Shown here: positions 1 through 4,846 of the stretch, in pieces
How the letters are laid out: the number at the start of each line of letters is the position of its first letter
Numbering within the stretch: the first letter of the stretch is position 1
DNA from: Candidatus Saccharimonadota bacterium
Lineage (GTDB): Bacteria; Patescibacteriota; Saccharimonadia; CAILAD01; BJGX01
Length of the DNA: 9,552 nucleotides
Assembly (NCBI GenBank): GCA_013816445.1
Contig: JACDEK010000026.1
Span: 1 to 9,552, forward strand
Direction of reading: 5' to 3'
Notes under the pieces: model-generated
What the model was told of the DNA's origin: nothing
What the model saw: only the letters and a program-made list of their open reading frames with translations
Databases searched by the model: none
Made by a program: the position numbers and the translations under genes

Positions 1-20
1 GTATCGGAGCTAGTAACCGA

Positions 21-347
21 ATGACCCAAGTGCAACACGTCAGTTTGGCTAACGGCAAATGGCAAGAACTAAATCTTTCAGAACAATTGGGCAACATTGG
101 CAGTGAAATCGGTCGCGCTATTCATTCAAAAAATAACATCGATAAAAAAAGTGCAACTTTGCGAGCAATGGAATTATTCGATCTAAGCCTTGCTGATAAG
201 CGCTGGTATGGTAGAGGTAGCGAGCTAGCACGTGCCAGAGAAGTATCGGCTGATTACTTAATTGGTGATAACCAGTATAACACTACGCCCGAAAGTCTTG
301 AGAATTATTTTATGCAGTTTGCCTTGTCTGCTCGACTTAACAGGTAG
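21..347 (+). CDS. Small conserved-looking helical protein upstream of uvrB (unknown function)
   Basis: This is a 108-aa soluble protein with no signal peptide or membrane segment. It is predicted to be mostly helical from runs such as 'SEQLGNIGSEIGRAI', 'KKSATLRAMELFDLSLADK' and 'SELARAREVSADYL', and it ends in an aromatic helix with 'NYFMQFALSARLNR'. From memory, the pattern 'A.ELFDL..AD.RW...L.ELAR.REV..DYL' resembles a small uncharacterised protein that recurs in Patescibacteria. No function is known to me and I assign none. The ATG at 21 has GGAG at 6-9 with an 11-nt spacer. The frame stays open to the left edge, so an earlier start outside the window cannot be excluded. The gene ends 5 nt before uvrB, so the two are almost certainly co-transcribed. 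The operon promoter lies left of the window. Confidence 0.8.
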   Translation: MTQVQHVSLANGKWQELNLSEQLGNIGSEIGRAIHSKNNIDKKSATLRAMELFDLSLADKRWYGRGSELARAREVSADYLIGDNQYNTTPESLENYFMQFALSARLNR

Positions 348-352
348 ACTTC

Positions 353-2341
353 GTGAGCTTATTTACACTCAAGTCTAAATACCAGCCAGCCGGCGATCAG
401 CCGCAAGCTATTACCAAGCTTTCGGCTGGTTTGGCTAATGGTGATAAAGAACAGACTTTACTTGGTATTACGGGCTCTGGTAAAACTTTTACCATGGCCA
501 ATATCATTAAAGACTACGGTAAGCCCACTCTTATATTGAGTCATAATAAAACTTTGGCAGCTCAGCTGTATGGTGAATTTAAAGAGTTTTTTCCTGAAAG
601 TGCTGTACATTACTTTGTGAGTTACTTTGATTATTACCAGCCAGAAGCTTACATTGCTCGCAGTGATACCTATATAGAAAAAGACAGTGCAATTAATGAA
701 GAAATAGATAGACTGCGTCACGCAGCTACGGCAGCATTACTCAGCCGTAAAGATGTAATAATTATTGCCTCAGTGAGCTGTATATATGGTATTGGCAATA
801 TTGATGACTACACTAGTATGACTTTGCAGCTCAAAAAAGGTGAGAGGCGCGTACGCGACAAATTACTGCGCCAGCTAAATGACATTCAATATCAGCGCAA
901 TGATATGGCTTTTGAGCGCGGTACGTTTAGAATTCGTGGTGAAAATCTCGATATATTTCCTGTAGCCGAAGAGTGTGCGTATAGAATTGAGTTTTTTGGT
1001 GATGAGATTGAGTCAATCAAACGCATTAATTATCTCACCGGTGAAGTAACAGCTACTCTTGAAGACCTCGCGATATTTCCGGCCAAACATTACGTAACAC
1101 CTCGCGAGCAATTGCAACAAGCTATGGTACATATTCGTGATGAAGCCGATGAGCGGGTGAAGTGGTTTAAATCACAAGATATGCTGATTGAGGCCCAAAG
1201 AATTGAGAGTAGAGTAAAGTACGATCTTGAGATAATGGAGCAAACTGGCTACGTCAAAGGTATAGAAAACTACGCTCGTTACTTAACTAATAGAGAACCA
1301 GGTGCTCAGCCCGCTACACTGATGGATTATTTTCCTGATGATTTTTTGATGTTTATAGATGAAAGCCACATTAGTATTCCGCAAGTTGGTGGTATGTTTA
1401 GTGGTGATAGAGCTCGCAAACAGACTCTAGTAGAGCACGGGTTTCGTCTGCCAAGCGCACTTGATAATCGCCCGCTCAACTTCAGTGAGTTTGAGCGCCA
1501 TATTAATAAGGTTATTTATGTTTCGGCTACCCCAAAAGAATATGAGCTTTCACGCTCAAAACAAATTGTTGAGCAGATAATTCGCCCAACGGGCCTACTT
1601 GACCCAATTATTGAGGTGCGTCCAAGTGAAAACCAGGTAGATGATTTACTAGCAGAAATTAGAGACCGTATTAGTAAAGGTCAGCGTACCCTCGTAACTA
1701 CACTGACAAAGCGAATTGCCGAAGACTTGAGCGAATACTTGCAAGAGATTGGTATAAAAGTGCAATACCTGCATAGTGATGTTGATACACTTGAACGTAT
1801 AGACATATTACGTGATTTGCGCTTAGGAGTGTATGACGTACTGATTGGTATCAACTTATTACGTGAAGGCCTAGATTTGCCTGAGGTGAGTTTTGTGGCC
1901 ATTATAGATGCTGATAAAGAAGGCTTTTTGCGCTCAGAAACCTCACTGATTCAAACCATGGGCCGGGCAGCACGCCATCAAGAGGGTAAGGTCATAATGT
2001 ATGCTGATAAGATGACTGGCTCTATGGAGCGAGCTATTAAGATCACCACCGACAGACGGGCCGTGCAAGAGGCTTACAATAAAAAGCATGGTATTACACC
2101 TATGACAGTGCAAAAAGCCTTGCAAGAAAGTATGCAGGCTGAGATAGATGCCGAAACAACCGATGTAAATCATATAGACTTCAAAAAAGTACCCAAAGAT
2201 GAATTGTTGTTTATAACCAAGCAGCTCAATGAGCAAATGGAGTTAGCAGCTGCAAATTTACAGTTTGAAAAAGCCGCCGAACTCCGCGACCAAATAGAAG
2301 AAGTTAAAGACGTTTTAAATAGTAAAAAGATGAGCAAATGA
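353..2341 (+). CDS. uvrB: UvrB, excinuclease ABC subunit B (nucleotide excision repair helicase)
   Basis: UvrB receives damaged DNA from UvrA, opens the helix with its beta-hairpin and recruits the UvrC nuclease in the cytoplasm. The product is 662 aa, near the usual length (about 670). Visible landmarks are the Walker A 'GITGSGKT' at residues 38-45, the beta-hairpin region beginning 'YFDYYQPEAY' near residue 90, the DESH helicase box at 336-339, 'ISIPQVGGMFSGDRARK' just after it, helicase motif VI 'QTMGRAARH' from about 534, and a C-terminal UVR helical hairpin at about 616-655 that binds UvrC or UvrA. All key motifs look intact. The start is GTG at 353, preceded by CAGGT at 341-345 and only 5 nt after the previous stop. 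Its TGA stop overlaps the ATG of the next gene (ATGA, 2338-2341), which suggests translational coupling. Confidence 0.98.
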   Translation: MSLFTLKSKYQPAGDQPQAITKLSAGLANGDKEQTLLGITGSGKTFTMANIIKDYGKPTLILSHNKTLAAQLYGEFKEFFPESAVHYFVSYFDYYQPEAYIARSDTYIEKDSAINEEIDRLRHAATAALLSRKDVIIIASVSCIYGIGNIDDYTSMTLQLKKGERRVRDKLLRQLNDIQYQRNDMAFERGTFRIRGENLDIFPVAEECAYRIEFFGDEIESIKRINYLTGEVTATLEDLAIFPAKHYVTPREQLQQAMVHIRDEADERVKWFKSQDMLIEAQRIESRVKYDLEIMEQTGYVKGIENYARYLTNREPGAQPATLMDYFPDDFLMFIDESHISIPQVGGMFSGDRARKQTLVEHGFRLPSALDNRPLNFSEFERHINKVIYVSATPKEYELSRSKQIVEQIIRPTGLLDPIIEVRPSENQVDDLLAEIRDRISKGQRTLVTTLTKRIAEDLSEYLQEIGIKVQYLHSDVDTLERIDILRDLRLGVYDVLIGINLLREGLDLPEVSFVAIIDADKEGFLRSETSLIQTMGRAARHQEGKVIMYADKMTGSMERAIKITTDRRAVQEAYNKKHGITPMTVQKALQESMQAEIDAETTDVNHIDFKKVPKDELLFITKQLNEQMELAAANLQFEKAAELRDQIEEVKDVLNSKKMSK

Positions 2342-3486
2342 GAGAGCCACATGAACCAGTTTCAAGTCAACCAATGCATGACAAAAGAAATGTGTATGCT
2401 GAGCTAAAGGCTGGGATGGAGAAAGGGAAAGAAGATATGGAAAGCAAAAAGCGTTACGAGGCATTTAAGACGTATGCTGATTATCACTCGGAATATTACA
2501 AAAAAGTAAATCAAGAGCGCGTTGATAATGCCAACACGCCCGGGCACCAGAAAATTAAAGTTTATAGCTTGGGCGATGGCGCCGTTACCATAATTGCGCA
2601 GATAAATACCGAAAAGCTCGATCCTGCGACTGGCCAGCTGTCAGAAGATCAAACCGCACCGGGCCTCGTAGAAGGCGTGGTGACAAATGGGCATGATTAC
2701 AATCCAGAAGCCCAGGCTTTTAGAGAAATAGAACAACGATGGCAACACTATTTAGACACCACACAGCCAGAACAGCGCCTAGTAATATATGAGGGGCCGC
2801 CATTAGATGAACAATTTATTGATTCCCGGGATGGAGCAATTAGAGACGCCCGGCGAGGTGATAGTGGTTTTCTACAGTTTTTGGCCAATCGCGATGGTGT
2901 AAGTGCTAAATCTGCCGAAGTAGACAACCCCGAGCAGCTCAAAAAGTTCGAGAGAGTTGGAGTATCTAGAGAAGATGCCGTATTGTTTTTTGCCTTACGG
3001 GCGATGGCTGCCAACTATAATGACAAGCCGGTTCCAGATGACATTGCGATGAATTTTCATTTCCAATTAGCCGAGTTGCGCATGCCGGGATTTGAGGTAT
3101 TTAGTGATGAACAAAAGAAGTACTTAGTAGAACATCCAGAGGCATTGGCCGCTGAGAAAAAGAAAGTTCTGCCATATTTAGAAAAATGGAACGCCATCCT
3201 GCGGGCTGACGGAAAACCAGAACTTGAAGCAAGTGAAAATGGAGAGGTAAAATTTTCAGACCAGGTAACCAATAATGAAGTGCTGAGCTGGATAGAAGCA
3301 GCAGGAACTGGCAGGCTCTCTGAGATAAGTAGAATCAACTTGGCTGGTCGAGACTCAGGTATCTTTGATTCGATTGCCGATGCTACTACAGATGGCAAAC
3401 GACCATTTATCGTCTTTGGTGGCTCGCACGTGGTAAGCCTAGAGCCGGTGCTCGAAGAATACTACGGAAAAAAGGAGTCGAGCTAA
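2338..3486 (+). CDS. Putative Tiki/TraB/ChaN-like hydrolase, cytoplasmic
   Basis: This is a 382-aa protein that I cannot name with certainty. No signal peptide or membrane segment is visible; the first 75 residues are charged and helical. The spacing of several motifs resembles the Tiki/TraB/ChaN/EreA-type fold: 'NGHDY' with His119, a helix, then 'RLVIYEGPP' with Glu152, 'AIRDARRGDSGFLQFLA' around Asp175, 'SAEVD' with Glu194, 'GVSREDAVLFFALRAMA', and a C-terminal 'VFGGSHVV' with His364. In that superfamily, paired His and Glu residues are thought to bind metal or act in catalysis, but members differ widely in chemistry, so no substrate is proposed. The start overlaps the uvrB stop by 4 nt. 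An alternative Met13 is possible but less likely given the coupling. The stop overlaps the next ATG by 1 nt. Gene reality is near certain; the family call is an inference. Confidence 0.55.
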   Translation: MREPHEPVSSQPMHDKRNVYAELKAGMEKGKEDMESKKRYEAFKTYADYHSEYYKKVNQERVDNANTPGHQKIKVYSLGDGAVTIIAQINTEKLDPATGQLSEDQTAPGLVEGVVTNGHDYNPEAQAFREIEQRWQHYLDTTQPEQRLVIYEGPPLDEQFIDSRDGAIRDARRGDSGFLQFLANRDGVSAKSAEVDNPEQLKKFERVGVSREDAVLFFALRAMAANYNDKPVPDDIAMNFHFQLAELRMPGFEVFSDEQKKYLVEHPEALAAEKKKVLPYLEKWNAILRADGKPELEASENGEVKFSDQVTNNEVLSWIEAAGTGRLSEISRINLAGRDSGIFDSIADATTDGKRPFIVFGGSHVVSLEPVLEEYYGKKESS

Positions 3487-4256
3487 TGAGTGACGAAACC
3501 AACCACGACCTAGGCGACAATACAGATCCAAGTATGAGTTCAGACACAGTTAATGATCTAAAAGCAATGGCAGCAATTAATCGTAATATTACCGAGACCC
3601 CAAAGGGTGAAGCGATCGAATACCAAGAAGATTCTACAGCTCTCTCGAATCTAATCGAAAAATACCCACCAGAGTCGCAAATGGTAATTGCTACCAGAGG
3701 TGAAGGTGAAGGTGGGGTAGAAGTCCGGCTGTGCGGTGAAGGAAACCATGAAGCTTTGTCTCAAGCTTCAGAAAATGCATTGGTGCAACTTGAGCAGACT
3801 TTGGGAAAACCCCTTGAGGAAGTTCTTCCTGGTTTAAGAATATACTTTGCCGACGGTGTCATTGATGGTGGAGGGCTAGCACTAGGTAAAGAGAACGCAA
3901 TTATTCTTGATACTAGTAAAAATATATTAACTCTAGACCAAGCCGAGGCTCAGCTGGTACCTCTCGATATCCTAGAACCAGGCGATTGGGCTGATTTGAA
4001 GACAGACCAGTCAACCCTTACGGCTCAAACTACTTTTGTTCACGAAGTTGGACACATCCTAGATGAGAAAGTTAATGGACATGAACAATCGGCACAGTTT
4101 CGCGCACTTAATTTATCCGAGGCACCAACCAAGTATGGCTCGGCACAGCCACATGAAGACTACGCCGAATCTTTTATGTATTTGGTAAATGGTAAGCCGC
4201 TTGAGAACAAGCGAAGATCGATTTTGCTATCAGATATTGCTAAAGCAACTACTTGA
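3486..4256 (+). CDS. Putative cytoplasmic HExxH zinc metallopeptidase
   Basis: The 256-aa product has a clear zinc-peptidase signature, 'HEVGHILD' (His186, Glu187, His190). About 34 residues later comes 'PHEDYAESFMYLVNG', where Glu224 or Glu228 could be the third zinc ligand, as in gluzincins. This His-Glu-x-x-His plus 'E(D)xAE' layout is seen in several families, including anthrax lethal-factor-like and phage-associated peptidases; which one applies is not decidable by eye. The first ~65 residues are acidic and low in hydrophobics (probably disordered), and there is no signal peptide, so the enzyme probably acts in the cytoplasm. A strong SD, AAGGAG at 3472-3477, lies 8 nt before the ATG, which overlaps the previous TAA (TAATG). 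The last sense codon and TGA stop lie at the left edge of the 99-bp repeat, so the repeat boundary coincides with the end of the gene. Confidence 0.6.
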   Translation: MSDETNHDLGDNTDPSMSSDTVNDLKAMAAINRNITETPKGEAIEYQEDSTALSNLIEKYPPESQMVIATRGEGEGGVEVRLCGEGNHEALSQASENALVQLEQTLGKPLEEVLPGLRIYFADGVIDGGGLALGKENAIILDTSKNILTLDQAEAQLVPLDILEPGDWADLKTDQSTLTAQTTFVHEVGHILDEKVNGHEQSAQFRALNLSEAPTKYGSAQPHEDYAESFMYLVNGKPLENKRRSILLSDIAKATT

Positions 4257-4350
4257 ATAATATTGACAAGTAGAGTACAATTGACCCTTGAATTACGTTT
4301 GATTGGAGTAAAAAGGCCTAGATAGTATGCATGACAAGATAATTATCAAA
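4252..4350 (+). repeat. 99-bp perfect direct repeat, copy 1 (orphan uvrA 5' end)
   Basis: This copy is identical base for base to 4748-4846, 496 bp downstream. It begins in the last codon of the upstream peptidase gene and ends after codon 8 of a uvrA start, where the sequence departs into TGA. The bases immediately outside differ on both sides (a/g on the left, t/g on the right), which fixes the boundaries. It carries a full uvrA-type promoter and leader but no uvrA body. Confidence 0.97.
4253..4281 (+). promoter_or_regulatory. Sigma70-type promoter, orphan copy of the uvrA promoter
   Basis: The -35 is TTGAAT (4253-4258), followed by a 17-nt spacer and the -10 TACAAT (4276-4281). Transcription would start near 4288. 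It is the same sequence as the promoter of intact uvrA, but here it points at an eight-codon stub and then into the 3' end of the minus-strand 76-aa gene. It would therefore give a short RNA antisense to that gene. Confidence 0.6.
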
Positions 4351-4353
4351 TGA
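4327..4353 (+). pseudogene. Truncated uvrA 5' stub (MHDKIIIK, then stop)
   Basis: Eight codons identical to the uvrA start (ATG CAT GAC AAG ATA ATT ATC AAA) are followed directly by TGA at 4351-4353, exactly at the repeat boundary. It keeps the same weak AAAGG ribosome site as real uvrA. It is most simply a remnant of the duplication. A role as a leader peptide is possible but unsupported. Confidence 0.7.
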
Positions 4354-4397
4354 GTGATCAAGAATATGATCTTTAAGCTATTCAAGATTGATATAAT

Positions 4398-4427
4398 AAA
4401 AAAGGACGATGTAAGATACATCGTCCT
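4398..4427 (-). terminator. Intrinsic terminator of the 76-aa cassette gene
   Basis: A perfect 11-bp stem (AGGACGATGTA at 4403-4413, TACATCGTCCT at 4417-4427) has a 3-nt loop. Read on the minus strand it is followed by six T (A-run 4398-4403) and more AT-rich sequence, 21 nt beyond the stop codon of the 76-aa gene. On the plus strand the trailing sequence is AGTGTTTTAG, a weaker but possible terminator for RNA from the orphan promoter or the uvrB operon. Confidence 0.85.
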
Positions 4428-4436
4428 AGTGTTTTA

Positions 4437-4736
4437 GTACTGAGTATACTATAGAGGAGGAACGGGCGGCGGCTCAATGTGAGTGTATGTTCCGTATTTC
4501 TTTTCAAGTTGCTCTTGAGTGGGTACCTCAGTGATCATATCTTTAGATGGTGGTTTTTGATCAAGTATTTTAGCTCTTCCGTAAGCAGTGGGAATTTCTT
4601 TTTTGGCGCTTTCGTATGCTGCTTGCATAATTCCTTGATTGGGTTCGCCTGGATCATACATTCGTGGTGCCTCTGCCATTGTTTATTTCCTCTCTAGTTA
4701 TGCTTACTATAGTAGCGCATGTATACACCTCAGTAC
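4437..4736. repeat. Nested short inverted repeats bracketing the 76-aa gene
   Basis: Two pairs of perfect 8-bp inverted matches occur in the same order. GTACTGAG (4437-4444) pairs with CTCAGTAC (4729-4736), and TACTATAG (4447-4454) pairs with CTATAGTA (4707-4714). GTATAC also occurs between the arms on both sides (4444-4449 and 4721-4726). The right arms lie over the -35 and -10 of the cassette promoter; the left arms lie at its stop codon. They may be remnants of terminal inverted repeats or may be chance. Confidence 0.4.
4449..4679 (-). CDS. 76-aa proline-rich small protein of unknown function
   Basis: I do not recognise this protein. It is hydrophilic and probably largely disordered, with no signal peptide or membrane helix. 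It has acidic/proline patches ('YDPGEPNQG'), a short helical region ('MQAAYESAKKE'), a 'TQEQLEKKYG' segment and a striking proline tail, 'IEPPPVPPL'. The coding call rests on the complete expression signals: a promoter at 4709-4738, an SD (GAGAGGA) about 8 nt before the ATG at 4679, and a strong terminator just past the stop. The plus-strand frame over the same region gives a Cys/Phe/Ser-rich hydrophobic peptide that looks like a shadow. The gene lies between two copies of the uvrA promoter and is transcribed divergently from uvrA. Confidence 0.6.
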   Translation of the reverse strand: MAEAPRMYDPGEPNQGIMQAAYESAKKEIPTAYGRAKILDQKPPSKDMITEVPTQEQLEKKYGTYTHIEPPPVPPL

Positions 4737-4738
4737 AA
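4709..4738 (-). promoter_or_regulatory. Sigma70-type promoter of the 76-aa gene
   Basis: Read on the minus strand, the -35 TTGTAC (4733-4738) and -10 TACTAT (4709-4714) are separated by 18 nt, which places the transcription start near 4702. It is back to back with the uvrA promoter: the two -35 boxes are only 10 bp apart (4739-4748), so polymerases at the two promoters would probably compete. Confidence 0.6.
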
Positions 4739-4747
4739 GCTTTAGTG

Positions 4748-4846
4748 CTTGAATAATATTGACAAGTAGAGTACAATTGACCCTTGAATTACGTTTGATT
4801 GGAGTAAAAAGGCCTAGATAGTATGCATGACAAGATAATTATCAAA
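4748..4846 (+). repeat. 99-bp perfect direct repeat, copy 2 (functional uvrA 5' end)
   Basis: This copy is identical to 4252-4350. It contains the functional uvrA promoter, leader, ribosome site and codons 1-8. The uvrA reading frame continues uninterrupted past its right boundary, so uvrA is intact despite the neighbouring cassette. Confidence 0.97.
4749..4777 (+). promoter_or_regulatory. uvrA promoter
   Basis: The -35 TTGAAT (4749-4754), a 17-nt spacer and the -10 TACAAT (4772-4777) predict a start near 4784 and a leader of about 38 nt. A TTGACA at 4759-4764 looks like a better -35 but has no -10 at the right distance. I see no LexA-like palindrome over this promoter, so SOS control is not supported. 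Confidence 0.65.

Larger units (their letters stand above)
4351..4747. other. 397-bp cassette between the 99-bp repeats
   Basis: The segment between the two repeat copies is a self-contained minus-strand unit: promoter at 4709-4738, an RBS, a 76-aa ORF and a terminator at 4398-4427. It encodes no integrase, transposase or replication protein, so if mobile it is non-autonomous. Its left end sits directly after codon 8 of the uvrA stub and its right end abuts the second uvrA promoter. Whether it came by homologous recombination, site-specific insertion or tandem duplication cannot be told from the sequence alone. Confidence 0.55.

Noticed and set aside
2371..2381. ATGCATGACAA shared between the 382-aa gene and the uvrA start, as a third copy of the repeat
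   Set aside because: Similarity stops after 11 bases with no promoter or leader around it, so it is probably chance.
4253..4304. Five TTGA motifs in the uvrA promoter region as repressor or iteron sites
   Set aside because: Their spacing is irregular (10, 18, 7, 11) and one is the -35 box itself. AT-rich sequence explains them.
4479..4697. Plus-strand 72-codon frame opposite the 76-aa gene
   Set aside because: It is Cys/Phe/Ser-rich and atypical in composition, and no SD or promoter serves its start. The opposite strand has promoter, SD and terminator.
4252..4846. Insertion sequence with ordinary target-site duplication
   Set aside because: Target duplications are usually 2-15 bp, not 99 bp, and no transposase is encoded.
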